Below, one piece after another: positions 37,899 to 47,083 of a DNA stretch of 64,000 nucleotides. The number at the start of each line of letters is the position of its first letter. The stretch's first letter is position 1. The translations under genes and the position numbers were made by a program. A model generated the notes under the pieces. The model worked only from the letters and a program-made list of their open reading frames with translations, was not told the DNA's origin and made no database searches. The stretch is from NCBI GenBank assembly GCA_000818945.1, contig KN805390.1, positions 296,000-359,999 of the forward strand. Direction: 5' to 3'. The DNA is from Schizochytrium sp. CCTCC M209059. Taxonomy: Eukaryota; Sar; Bigyra; Thraustochytrida; Thraustochytriidae.

Positions 37899-39752
37899 CT
37901 AATCAGCATAGATGTCGTCAATGTCATCAAGATCCTCATCTTCACCATTGTCTTCGTTGTTATTGCTTGCGCTGTTTGCGCTTGACGCGTTACTTGCGCC
38001 CGAGGTGCCGGATGATGGGGCAGCTGAAGACGTGGTGGACGGCGGCGGAGGGGCAGCAGCATTACCAGGGGCACTGTTAAAAGGGAAAGGCTGCTGTCGC
38101 GCCTGACCAACAGCGCCCGAGAGTGAGGACATGACAGAGGGGTCAGACATCATGCTCATCATTGTCTCCATGAGCCTCGGGTTTGACGCCATGGCCATCA
38201 TCGGGTCTTGTCCCGAGGACATGGCTTGCGTAATGGAAGTCATGAGTTCCGGATCCTGCATGAGACGCTGCATCATGTTCATGGAAAGGCTCTGCATCTG
38301 AGGGTTATTCTGGAATTGCTGAAGCATCTCAGGACTCATTCCAGGAAGCCCGCCCGCTCCGAAACCTCCCCCTGGCATGTTCATTCCGCCAAACATGGAC
38401 GCAAAGTTGTTACCCGGAGCGGCAAAGCCTGCGAAGGGGTTGCCGGCACCAGATCCCGCAAAGCCGAACGGATCCGCGGCAGAGGGTCCTGCGCCTGCAG
38501 CAGAGGGGGCCGCAGAGGGCGCGCCGCCCATGCCTGAAGAAGAAGGGAACGACGAGGCCGGCGCAAGCCTGTCAATGGTCCCGCGCAGCTCTTCCTCGCG
38601 CGCTTTCATCACTTCCACGGACTCCTCGCTCCGCAACACGAGGTAAGGCTCTCCATTCCTCTCTGCGTGGTCAAAGCCCAATGCCTTCATGCAGTCGAGT
38701 CCGCCAGCACAAGCTGCGATCTTACTCGAGAACTTTGCATTGCCCTGCCGAATGGAGCGAAACTTTACGTCTTCTGGGTGCTTGATCACGTTTCTAACAT
38801 ACAGCAGCATCACCTGCACAGCATCTTTGGCGTTGGCCCGGCCGTTCTTGCGTTCCAAATCCTGCAATGTGGAGCGAAGCGCCGCGACGCCGGGCGCTGC
38901 AGGGCTGTTGCTCGTGCGATTTGCTGCCGAGGGCGTTGGTGTGGGCGCGGCCGAAGGCTTGTTCGCAGATGATGCCTTGCCTGACACTGCTACATGTACA
39001 GTGAGGCCGTCCTCGATGATTCCGTACGAGGCAAGGGTGTGCTTGTCAAGAATGATCTTGCCGCGGAATATAATGCGAAGTGTCTCTGGTGCCACCTCGA
39101 GCTCGCGAGCAACTTTGCGACGCAAGTGCTGCGCGGAAGCCTTGGCGCTGACGCTCAGCTCGATGACCGCGCCGGTCGTACGTTTTGCGCGCAGAGAAAT
39201 GCTCGAATCACCCTCGGGTTCGGGGTCCTCGGCGTCCGCCTTGTCAAGCGCCGCCATCAGCTCGGCCTTGTTGACTTCGGCAGAGTTGCCGCCGCCTGTG
39301 GACTGGCCGCCAGAAGAGTTGTTGTTGCTGTTGTTCGCGCCTGGGCCGTCGACGGACATTGACATGCGCAGCGCATCGGCAAGCTGCGCGTCTTCCGCAG
39401 CCGCCATAAGGCGCGTTACGACCCCCTCGAGCTTGTTCGGGTCGGCACCGGAGAAGCGCTCCTTTTCGACATTTTGCAAGTGAAAGGAAAACGTGGGAAA
39501 GGCACGAATTTGGTACCTCATGGCCAGCATGGCAGACTTGTTCAAAGGCGCCTCTGTATCGACCGAGACGAAAACAACCGCAGTGTACCGCGCGGCAAGT
39601 TCTTCGTAGAAAGGGGCAATTCGTCGGCATGGTCCGCACCACGGCGCGAACCAGTCTACGACAACGAGACGCGATTGGGCATTTTGCAAGACCTGCTCAA
39701 GCTGGGCGCCCTGAACATGCGAGACTTTTCCGGGGGTCCACAGGCCGTCCAT
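37899..39752 (-). CDS. Thioredoxin - ubiquitin-like - PUB - STI1 fusion protein (617 aa)
   Basis: Four modules in order. A thioredoxin fold (about 8-110) has the intact WCGPC at 38-42 and the cis-proline segment FPTFSFH. An Asn/Gly/Ser linker is followed by a ubiquitin-like domain (about 187-258; LRIIFRGKIILDKHTLASYG is the UBL signature). A PUB/PUG domain (about 291-385; LRNV-like VRNVIKHPEDVKFRSIR followed by ALGF) is the type that binds the p97/Cdc48 C-terminus. Ubiquilin-type STI1 repeats (about 470-545) hold PEMLQQFQNNPQMQSLS and NPRLMETMMSMM. The chain ends in an acidic tail (EDEDLDDIDDIYAD). The parts suggest a proteasome/Cdc48 shuttle with disulfide-handling ability in the cytosol. 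A C-terminal UBA, usual in ubiquilins, is missing. Confidence 0.9.
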   Translation of the reverse strand: MDGLWTPGKVSHVQGAQLEQVLQNAQSRLVVVDWFAPWCGPCRRIAPFYEELAARYTAVVFVSVDTEAPLNKSAMLAMRYQIRAFPTFSFHLQNVEKERFSGADPNKLEGVVTRLMAAAEDAQLADALRMSMSVDGPGANNSNNNSSGGQSTGGGNSAEVNKAELMAALDKADAEDPEPEGDSSISLRAKRTTGAVIELSVSAKASAQHLRRKVARELEVAPETLRIIFRGKIILDKHTLASYGIIEDGLTVHVAVSGKASSANKPSAAPTPTPSAANRTSNSPAAPGVAALRSTLQDLERKNGRANAKDAVQVMLLYVRNVIKHPEDVKFRSIRQGNAKFSSKIAACAGGLDCMKALGFDHAERNGEPYLVLRSEESVEVMKAREEELRGTIDRLAPASSFPSSSGMGGAPSAAPSAAGAGPSAADPFGFAGSGAGNPFAGFAAPGNNFASMFGGMNMPGGGFGAGGLPGMSPEMLQQFQNNPQMQSLSMNMMQRLMQDPELMTSITQAMSSGQDPMMAMASNPRLMETMMSMMSDPSVMSSLSGAVGQARQQPFPFNSAPGNAAAPPPPSTTSSAAPSSGTSGASNASSANSASNNNEDNGEDEDLDDIDDIYAD

Positions 39753-39785
39753 CTTGCTCGTACGTCCACGAGCTCAGAGCTAAGC

Positions 39786-39786
<1 letters not shown>

Positions 39787-39820
<34 letters not shown>
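39787..39820. repeat. CTTG tetranucleotide microsatellite
   Basis: About eight perfect units, 35 bases upstream of the ATG of the thioredoxin-fusion gene, so in its 5' leader or core promoter. Confidence 0.9.
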
Positions 39821-39870
39821 GGGTCCGTGCGTTCCGAGACGATATGTTCTGGACTGCGCCGATCCGATCC

Positions 39871-39904
39871 CGAGCCGAGCCGAGCCGAGCCGAGCCGAGC
39901 CGAG
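39871..39904. repeat. GAGCC pentanucleotide microsatellite
   Basis: Six to seven perfect units, about 120 bases upstream of the same start codon. Confidence 0.9.
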
Positions 39905-40764
39905 AGAAAGACTGTTTGACTGATTGACGTTGCGGCTCAGCTGGTCCGCGAGCACGCGCGCGAGAACGTGAGAGCGCACGGGCGAGAGAGAATCTACTCC
40001 GTCGCACGAGGCCAAACAAGGACAGGCGAGAGAGGCCTCCCGGCTGGTCTTCTCCGCGATTCCTTTTTCCTGACGCGCGCTTGGCGAGTCTTGGTGTCTC
40101 TCTGTCTCTCTCTCTCTCCCTATCTCTCTTGCTGAGTCAAGAAGAAGATTTTGTTCATTTGTGAGAGAGTGAAGAAGATTAAGAACAGCCGGTGGCCAGA
40201 CTGGAGCCCACCGTAACATCGAAATCACCAAGTTATCTTTTTTCGATTATGTGCCTGCGGCACGTGCGCTTCGCGTTGAGCTCGCAAAGCTCGTCATGAA
40301 AATAACATCATCATGGTGCTATGAAGAATTCGCTTTGCATGCGTGCGTGCAAGAGAATGACTGTTTTTTGGGGGGCTTCATGGATGTCTACTATCGAACA
40401 TGCTAGGTAGAATAAATAGGCCAACACCATTTCTCCTCAAAGAGAGGCGGTCCGGCGGCTGACGAGTGGAAGGGAACCCTCATGTCGGAGGTCATTGATG
40501 CAATGAGTTGGCTGCTGAGTGGGCTCAGTCTCTGATAATAGGCGTATATGGGAAAAATTGTTGCCACAACGGATCTCCTCCCAAGAATCCATTTTCAAGC
40601 TTTAAGCCTCAAAGAAGAAAAGTGGGGAGAACTGAAGCAAAGAATGCGAGTCTTTGGACCATTTGATTAAATGGACACGATTGAAAAGCCAGACCGTGAC
40701 ACTAGAGTTCTTCACTGATTTATTGATTTGAGTGAAATAATAATTGGCTGGCTAGCTAGTAAAT

Positions 40765-40776
40765 AAGCAAGTAAGC

Positions 40777-40830
<54 letters not shown>

Positions 40831-40850
40831 ACAAGTAAGCAAGCAAGCAG
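40765..40850. repeat. AAGC tetranucleotide microsatellite
   Basis: About 20 units, with AAGT variants at both ends, about 135 bases upstream of the ATG of the PH-domain gene. Confidence 0.9.
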
Positions 40851-40983
40851 CCTGCTTGACAACCTTCCAGACAAACGAGAAACCTTCGATCAAGCGCGCG
40901 TGACCAACAATCTGGCTTTGAAAAAGAGCGTACCAAACGCGGACAGAGACTAGACCGTCAACGTCTTGCTTGCTCATCTGGCA

Positions 40984-42465
40984 ATGATGCAGACGACGGA
41001 GCTCGCACGAAATGACAATGCCGCCACCAAGGAAAAGTCTATTCACAGAGAGGGTTACCTTGTCAAGGCACCCATGTCAAAAGGACGGTCGAGCCTGCGC
41101 TCAAACGCCGGCCTTCAAGGCGTCCTCCTTGGCGGCTTGGCACAACACAAAAAATCGCACAAGCGATACTTTGTCCTTGAAGGCTCGATGTTGACCTACT
41201 ATGAGCGTCAAGGAGAGACGAAAGCAAAGGGTGCCCTTCAGCTCGGACCGAACGCAATCATCGAGACCATTGCTGACGAGCAAGGTCTCGTCATTGTGCC
41301 TTTCCCTGGCAGCAAAAAGGAACTCTTTCTCACATCCGATGATACCGAGGAACTTCTTGCTTGGCAAACGAGCATTCGCAAGGCATGCACAAAAGCAAGC
41401 GACACCATCATTGACGAGCACGAGCACGACATTGAGCAAAAGGAAGACGAGGACGACGAGGGCGACTTGGATGACGACGATGACGGGCACAACGGAGTGC
41501 GCATCAAAGCGGAGGATGAGGAGGGGGATATCTCGGAGAGTAAAAGAGGTCGCTCTGCCTCCGAGCAAGAAGCAGTCGCCGAGTGGAAAGAAGAGTGGGC
41601 CCGGCGCGTGACGCCCCACACACGGCTTCCCTCGGTCAAGTACAACATTGTCAAGGAAGGTGAACTTGAAATCAAGTCTCGAAGTACATTTGGGGGCTGG
41701 GTTCGGCGATATTTCGTCTTGACCAAGGACCTGTTCTACTACGAGTCTATCAAGGCTTTCGAGGCTGGCAAGAGCGCCTGTACACAAATTTCGCTCGAGG
41801 CCAGGGTCTGTCGTGCCGAGGAACAAGGGACGCGTGAATTCACGCTGTACGTCATTGGCGCAACTTACACGTTCCGATGCGATACTGACGAGGATACCCT
41901 CGATTGGGTGGCCAAGCTTGCTCACCTCGATAAGTACCTTCGTAGACATGTTGTCAAACCTCGACGTGCAAGTGTAGTCGATCGTGCAAACAAAAAGGTG
42001 CCTGAGTTCCTCGCGGAAGTCCGCTATGGCCGACGCGCGGATAGTCTTCCGTTGCCTTCGGAAGGAGAGCCTTCAAGCATGCAAGTGGATCAAGAAATGA
42101 CAAAAGAAGAAGATGACACACCTCCACCGCTCGAAACGTCCGATGCGCCTGCGCCTCGCTGCCCGCCACCTGTACCAAAACGCAAAGAATCGAATGAAGC
42201 AGCCTTACCAACACCGAAAGCCCGCATACCTCCGCCTGTGCCTCGGCGATCGAGAAGTAGCTCCAACGCATCGAGCAGGAGTTCCAGTATTTCGAGCAGG
42301 AGCCCCAGTACTTTGAGTACTACAGAGACTTCGTCCGACGTCCAGCATGTCCCAAGGACAGAAATGACTTCCATCCCACAAGCAAGTTCTCCTTCAGAGG
42401 ACCGATTTGCAAAGCTTCGGGCTCTTCGCGTTAAGCGCGAGCAGGCCCAGCAGGAAGTCGAATAG
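40984..42465 (+). CDS. Protein with two pleckstrin-homology domains (493 aa)
   Basis: Probable phosphoinositide-binding adaptor at membranes. The first ATG is at 40984 (MMQTTELARND); the upstream frame starts from TTG within the repeat flank. PH1 spans about residues 22-140 (EGYLVKAP, KRYFVLEGSMLTYYE and a final WQTSIRKA). An acidic linker follows (EDEDDEGDLDDDDDG). PH2 lies at about 222-325 (EGELEIKSR, WVRRYFVLTKDLFYYES and final LDWVAKLAHLDKYL). The C-terminal 150 residues are Pro/Ser-rich with repeated PPP(V)P(K/R)RK-type motifs that may bind SH3 domains. A short coiled coil ends the chain. No GAP, GEF or kinase domain is visible. Confidence 0.85.
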   Translation: MMQTTELARNDNAATKEKSIHREGYLVKAPMSKGRSSLRSNAGLQGVLLGGLAQHKKSHKRYFVLEGSMLTYYERQGETKAKGALQLGPNAIIETIADEQGLVIVPFPGSKKELFLTSDDTEELLAWQTSIRKACTKASDTIIDEHEHDIEQKEDEDDEGDLDDDDDGHNGVRIKAEDEEGDISESKRGRSASEQEAVAEWKEEWARRVTPHTRLPSVKYNIVKEGELEIKSRSTFGGWVRRYFVLTKDLFYYESIKAFEAGKSACTQISLEARVCRAEEQGTREFTLYVIGATYTFRCDTDEDTLDWVAKLAHLDKYLRRHVVKPRRASVVDRANKKVPEFLAEVRYGRRADSLPLPSEGEPSSMQVDQEMTKEEDDTPPPLETSDAPAPRCPPPVPKRKESNEAALPTPKARIPPPVPRRSRSSSNASSRSSSISSRSPSTLSTTETSSDVQHVPRTEMTSIPQASSPSEDRFAKLRALRVKREQAQQEVE

Positions 42466-42745
42466 AACTTGAGTCAAAGATGATGACACTGCTCATGTTC
42501 GTTCGCGCACGTGCACAAGTACAGGACACAAACCAGATTGAATGTTAGATTTTGGAAACAAGACAACAAACGCACAAACGCAAACCTTTGTTCGTGCAAA
42601 AGCGCAGTGCGGATGTAGAGCCCAGCTAAACAGTCAGCTAGCCAGGCAGGCAGGCAGTCGGCCGACCATCGAGCGAAATGAAGAAGCGTGTGGCAATTAA
42701 GGGGGAAAATAGTTACTAGCCAGCTAGCCGCTGTATCCCGCAAGT

Positions 42746-43174
42746 TTATTTGTTCTTGTAGCGGTCCTTCTTTCGACGCTTACGAAGCTTGTGCTTGGTC
42801 ATCTTCTTGCGGCGCTTCTTGAGGACGCTGGACATTTGAAAGTCGCCAACCCACTCTGGCGCAGCAGTCATCTCTGCCTCTGACGCAATAAGCGGCGCCT
42901 CGACGGCGCCGAGAAGCGGCTGCATCACGCGAAGCACGGCCGCGAGCTCGCTCGCCTCGAGGGCAGCTCCCCGCTGGCCCGGTGCAACCGCGAGGCCCTC
43001 GCGCGTCGCCGCCGTCCAGCGCGCAGCAGGGCGCTCGGCCTGCGCCAGAGACGCCATGCCACGCGCCGCCATGGGCGCCGCCGCTATCCTCGAGGGGCCT
43101 GCGCAGACCGCCGCCGTCGTCGCCACGCGCCGTGCGAGCGCCATGCGCGCGCCCGCCGCCGCCGCCATCGCCAT
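42746..43174 (-). CDS. Mitochondrial small ribosomal subunit protein mS38 (AURKAIP1/COX24 family, 142 aa)
   Basis: Mitoribosomal protein recognised from its strongly basic C-terminal signature, SVLKKRRKKMTKHKLRKRRK, which matches the mS38/AURKAIP1/Cox24 consensus. The N-terminal 50 residues are Ala/Arg-rich without acids, as expected of a matrix targeting sequence. The middle section (AAVLRVMQPLLGAVEAP) is poorly conserved in the family. The start ATG at 43174 lies two codons upstream of another in-frame ATG. The TAA stop overlaps a candidate AATAAA. Confidence 0.88.
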   Translation of the reverse strand: MAMAAAAGARMALARRVATTAAVCAGPSRIAAAPMAARGMASLAQAERPAARWTAATREGLAVAPGQRGAALEASELAAVLRVMQPLLGAVEAPLIASEAEMTAAPEWVGDFQMSSVLKKRRKKMTKHKLRKRRKKDRYKNK

Positions 43175-43362
43175 CCTCGCAGGGCCGAGCCGAGCCGCGC
43201 CGCGCCGAGCCGCCTTCGACTTCTATTTCTTTCTCGGACTCGCTGCCGCTGCAGGCCGCGGCGCCATTCTCCACTTGCGCGCGCATTCCACACTTAAGCT
43301 CCATTTTGCGCGACTTGCGGCCGGCCCCGGGCTACTTGCGCGCCGGCCCGCGCCGCCATTCC

Positions 43363-43431
43363 NNNNNNNNNNNNNNNNNNNNNNNNNNNNNNNNNNNNNN
43401 NNNNNNNNNNNNNNNNNNNNNNNNNNNNNNN
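43363..43431. other. Assembly gap (69 Ns)
   Basis: Unresolved bases inside a GC-rich, repeat-prone promoter. The flanks (GCCGGCCCGCGCCGCC and GCGCGGCGCGCGGCGCGG) suggest that sequencing failed on high-GC hairpins. Confidence 1.
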
Positions 43432-43594
43432 GCGCAGAGCCGGGCGCGGCGCGCGGCGCGGCCTGGCGCGTGCGCACGAGGACGCAGCGCAGATAGGGCG
43501 GCGGGCGAAGATACATAGGGCCAAGCAGGGGGGCGGCTCGCGAGACGAGACGCCCCAACCACCAAACATATCGGAGCAGATAAAGGGCGCAGAG

Positions 43595-43641
43595 AGAGCA
43601 GAGCAAAGCAGAGCAGAGCAAAGCAGAGCAAAGCAGAGCAG
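43595..43641. repeat. AGAGC/AAAGC pentanucleotide microsatellite
   Basis: About nine units, roughly 160 bases upstream of the eIF3m start codon. Confidence 0.85.
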
Positions 43642-43801
43642 ACTGCGGAGGTTGGCTGTTGCTCGCGGCGCGCGCACGCAGGCTCGTACGCAGACAGACA
43701 AGCTCGCAGGCAGACCAGCTCGGCGAGAGAGAGAGATAGAGTGAGCTAGCAGGAGCGGTACTGTTGCTTGAAGGGGCTCGCGACCCGCGGCGGCCAGCAA
43801 G

Positions 43802-45238
43802 ATGGCGACCTCCAAGGCGTCCTCCGTGCACCTTGAGTCGGTGATGGTGGAGCTCGTCCCGCTCGAGCACATTGCGGCAGAGCTCGTGGAACACATTTCG
43901 GCGGACCTGCAAGAGGGCTCGCGCGAGGGCTTCTCCAGCAAGTGCGATACCTACATCAAGGATGGCGCCCTTAAGGAGCTGGTCATTACCTTTTTGGAAA
44001 CGATCTCCACCGTGGGGGCCCAGGCCAAGGTGGCCGACCAGCGCTCGCGCTTCGTCATTCTCTTTTCGCTGGCGCGGCACCTTCCTGTCGATGTTCTGGC
44101 CGAGGTCTCGCCCGTTATTGTGAACGCTGTGATGCAGCTGCCGCAAAAGCCAGAGGACATGGCCGCCGACCAGCACATGCGCATGACGGTGCTGCGTGAT
44201 CTGTACACGGTAATTGACCCGCAGTCACCCTCTCGCTATGGCATGCTCACAAGCATGATCAAGTACGCAGAGACCACTGAGCAGTTTCAGATTCTTGATG
44301 GCTCCTCTGCTGGCGATGTTGCCGAGCTCTGCAAGGTCTGGAACAGCGGCGTCGCCGGCGCCACCGTGACGCCCGTCATGCAGCGCGATCTGCTCCGGTC
44401 CTTTTGCGACCTCATTGTCACCAAGCGCACCAAGCAGCCCCCTGCCGACGAGGAAAGCATGCGCACCGCGGAGCTCAAGGAGCTGCGCTTTCTCTTCAAA
44501 CTGCTCGAGCAACTCGAGGACGCCTCGGTCCCCGCTGACGAGCGCGCCAAGTCGGCCAAGTACGCCGCGCGCGCCGCCGAGATCTCGATCAAGTACCCGC
44601 TGCCGCATGACGTTGCGCAGGCAAACACCCTCGACGATATTGCCCCCGAGACCCTGAGCCGCGCGGCCACGGCCCTTCTCGCCGTGAGCGAGACGGAGCG
44701 CCTTGACTCGGCGAGCGTCATCGCCACCACCTCGCTCACGGCCCTCTTTGGCTCGGTCAAGGATCTCGAGGGCAACCCAGAGTATGCCACTCTGTACAAG
44801 CTCCTGCACGTCTTTGCGGCCGAAGACCTCGAGGCCTTTGCTCAGTTCAAGTCTTCCAACCCAGGATTTATTGAGGGCCTCGGGCTCAGCGAGAACACCT
44901 GCCTGCACAACATGCACCTGCTCACCCTGGCTTCGCTCGCTGCCAAGAACGAATCTGTCACGTATGACCAGATTGCCACCGATTTGAAAATCTCAAGGGA
45001 GGATGTCGAGGAGTGGGTCATTGACGCCATCACGAGCAAGCTCATTGACGCCAAGATGGACCAGCTGAACCAGTCCATCGTCATTAACCGTGGCTCGCAG
45101 CGTCTTCTCAGCGATGACCAATGGGTCGATGCTCAGCAGAAGCTCCACCAGTGGACCTCTGATGTGCGGGAGCTTCTCAACACCGTGCGCAGTGTGCGGC
45201 AAGAGCAGGAAATGCTCGCGCAGCAGCCTCCTCAGTAG
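43802..45238 (+). CDS. EIF3M: Translation initiation factor 3 subunit M (478 aa)
   Basis: PCI-domain subunit of the eIF3 complex that organises the 43S initiation complex in the cytosol. The ATG at 43802 has a purine-rich context (AAGATGG). The helical N-terminal half is followed by a PCI module at about residues 240-420. The diagnostic end is LTLASLAAKNESVTYDQIA, then VEEWVIDAITSKLIDAKMDQ and WTSDVRELLNTV, matching the eIF3m winged helix and final helix. The length is somewhat greater than human eIF3m (374 aa), because of the N-terminal half. Confidence 0.92.
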   Translation: MATSKASSVHLESVMVELVPLEHIAAELVEHISADLQEGSREGFSSKCDTYIKDGALKELVITFLETISTVGAQAKVADQRSRFVILFSLARHLPVDVLAEVSPVIVNAVMQLPQKPEDMAADQHMRMTVLRDLYTVIDPQSPSRYGMLTSMIKYAETTEQFQILDGSSAGDVAELCKVWNSGVAGATVTPVMQRDLLRSFCDLIVTKRTKQPPADEESMRTAELKELRFLFKLLEQLEDASVPADERAKSAKYAARAAEISIKYPLPHDVAQANTLDDIAPETLSRAATALLAVSETERLDSASVIATTSLTALFGSVKDLEGNPEYATLYKLLHVFAAEDLEAFAQFKSSNPGFIEGLGLSENTCLHNMHLLTLASLAAKNESVTYDQIATDLKISREDVEEWVIDAITSKLIDAKMDQLNQSIVINRGSQRLLSDDQWVDAQQKLHQWTSDVRELLNTVRSVRQEQEMLAQQPPQ

Positions 45239-45894
45239 TTTCCTCTCTGCGTGTGTAACTTGCTCATCCATACCTTGCCTCTACCTTTTTTCTTCTTTCT
45301 TTCTTTCTCTTCCATTCTTTTCCCTCTTCCCTTTTCCCTTTCCTCTTCCTTTGCTTTTTGCAGATCTATCGTGTACTGCCGTCTGCAAGCCTCGCTGCAA
45401 TTTACGGCTTTTGTTGGACTCGACAGCGAGCGAGCAGCAATTTTTCCACGAAAGAAAAGGGAAATGGGCGACTTTGGATGCTGCAGACGTGGAGTGTCTT
45501 GCGTGAACGCTTTTTAAAATTCTAATCAGCAGTTGCAAATGAGCGACATATACGAGTTGATTTCGCGCGTCCGCAAACAGCTATGACCTTTACTTTGCTT
45601 ATTCTCAACAGGCATGTGCGCTGGGCAGGTCAGTCATGGCTATAACTCATCAACAAGAAGAAGAAGAAGAAGAAGAAGAAGAAGGAGAAAAAGAAGGAGA
45701 AGAAAAGGAGAAGAAAAAGAAATCGAAATGATTGTTGATTGGAAAGAACAGAATATGTCTCAGAAAGGAGAAAAGAGAAATCAAGCAATGGGTCTTTTGG
45801 GAATGGCCAAACCGCAAGCAACGAATGTGTGTTCTGTGCAGATTGAGTGATCAAAGGATGCCGCAACATTCTCAAAGAAAAGTAGGAAAGAAAA
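45239..45894. other. Convergent 3' region with a GAA repeat
   Basis: 656 bases. It has a T/C-rich tract after the eIF3m stop (45285-45360) and a GAAGAA/GGAGAA purine tract (45655-45725). No ORF is convincing. Confidence 0.65.
45655..45725. repeat. GAA-rich purine tract
   Basis: An imperfect trinucleotide repeat passing from AAGAAG to GGAGAAAAAG; a homopurine run of about 70 bases. Confidence 0.85.
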
Positions 45895-46392
45895 TCACGC
45901 ATCAATCCAGTCATCATTGTCGTCGTCAACCTCGTCCTGATCGCTTTCCACTTGCGCATCGTCTCCAAGCACGCCCGTGCGCACGTCGTTGGTCGTGGTG
46001 GCACTCACATCAAAGCAACCCTCGCAAATCTCACGAATCGCCGTTCGACCCGTGAGGTAGTCCATTTGCGTCGCCGTCGGCGCGGAACGTGGGTTCCAGT
46101 TGATGAAGAAGAGCTTGTCAGACTTGCGTCCATCTGAGGTCGTGTACTCGTACTCGTAAACCACGTAGCGGCAGTCGTGCTCGGGGAGAGCAGCCACGAG
46201 GTCGTCGATGCCCTTGCTACGGTCTGCCTCAACGTGCTTCACTCTGTGCACGCGACCCTCGCCATCCTCGTCGACGCCGAACATCACCCACCGGTACTTG
46301 CGGCCTAGCTTGAACTTTTTGTACTCGGCCAAGACGTCCTCATCGACGCGGTACAGCGCCTTCTCCTCCGTCATCGTCTCGACGCTGGACAT
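45895..46392 (-). CDS. ADF/cofilin family actin-binding protein (165 aa)
   Basis: Actin-depolymerising factor homology domain. The open frame continues to 46446 through the GCGA microsatellite; the ATG at 46392 (MSSVETMTEEKAL) is preferred. Family landmarks are the first strand YRWVMFGVDE, the CRYVVYEYEY strand with TSDGRKSDKLFFINWNP, and the long actin-binding helix. In most cofilins that helix reads KM.Y.SS; here it is QMDYLTGRTAIREI, so one key lysine is Gln. The N-terminus is longer than the usual MASG, and an acidic Asp/Glu tail of about 20 residues is added. F-actin severing may be altered. Confidence 0.88.
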   Translation of the reverse strand: MSSVETMTEEKALYRVDEDVLAEYKKFKLGRKYRWVMFGVDEDGEGRVHRVKHVEADRSKGIDDLVAALPEHDCRYVVYEYEYTTSDGRKSDKLFFINWNPRSAPTATQMDYLTGRTAIREICEGCFDVSATTTNDVRTGVLGDDAQVESDQDEVDDDNDDWIDA

Positions 46393-47083
46393 GTATCCAA
46401 GGTCCGCCTTCTCACTTTGCGTGCGAGCGAGCGAGCGTGCGAGCAAGCGAGCGTGCGTGCGAGCAAGCGAGTAAGCAAGCGCAAGTGTAAGCAGACGAAC
46501 GCGCGGGCGAGGGTGCGCGCGGGCGAGCGTGCGCGCGTGCGGGTCTTGCTTGCCGCTTTGCGTACGAGTGCCTCGACTGGGACCGACTGCGTTCTAATTT
46601 GACAAGAAATCCGGTATCATTTGATACAAGTCAGTTTCACAAGCAGGAAGACCCAGGTCGATCAGATAATCATGTCAGGTAGGGTAGAAGTCTGCTCGCT
46701 GTTAAACTGCAATTCCATCGTCCGAAGCTGCCGCAGGTGCTTCTCAAATCCTTGCCACCACCTTGTCCTAAAGAAGTAGAACGAGACTTTAGCGATTTCA
46801 CATGGCATTGAGGTTTTTTGTTTTTTTGGTTTTTAATGTTGGTTGGCATGGATCTTACCTTCCTTGATCTCGGTTCTAGCTCAGGTCGAAAGTCAAGCAA
46901 CTTAGACTTCTCTTGATCATCATCGTTGGGCTGGCTGGATCGGCCACAGTCTCTTTCAAGACTATCGTGCAAAAGAGCAACTGTTGCAAAAGGGATCGCC
47001 AAAAAAGGCAAAAACAAGCAAGGGAAACAAGGAGACAAAACACCACGAAAGACAAAAAGGCAACGCAACTTGAGAGCGAAACC
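46393..47083. promoter_or_regulatory. Divergent promoter of the cofilin and SLBP genes
   Basis: 691 bases. It carries a GCGA/GCGT tetranucleotide array (46420-46478) next to the cofilin start, a T-rich stretch (46813-46835) and an A-rich AAAAAAGGCAAAAAC stretch before the SLBP ATG. Opposite-strand ORFs here are shadows. Confidence 0.6.
46420..46478. repeat. GCGA/GCGT/GCAA tetranucleotide microsatellite
   Basis: Imperfect four-base repeat starting 28 bases upstream of the cofilin ATG. Confidence 0.85.

Larger units (their letters stand above)
39753..40983. promoter_or_regulatory. Divergent promoter region with tetra- and pentanucleotide repeats
   Basis: About 1.2 kb. A GAGCC pentamer array and a CTTG array lie close to the minus-strand ATG. 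A unique segment (40230-40740) has no ORF; it contains a short CTGAG-TGGG-CTCAG hairpin near 40515 and a TTTTTTGGGGGG run at 40363-40375. A long AAGC array follows. A structured RNA in the unique segment is possible but I cannot identify one. Confidence 0.55.
43175..43801. promoter_or_regulatory. Divergent promoter interrupted by an assembly gap
   Basis: Very GC-rich on both sides of a run of Ns. It holds an AGAGC/AAAGC pentamer array near 43595-43641 and a CTTGAAGGGG leader before the eIF3m ATG. ORFs spanning the Ns are artefacts. Confidence 0.6.

Noticed and set aside
43223..44176. ORFs spanning the N run
   Set aside because: They cross unknown bases and the AGAGC microsatellite and are antisense to eIF3m.
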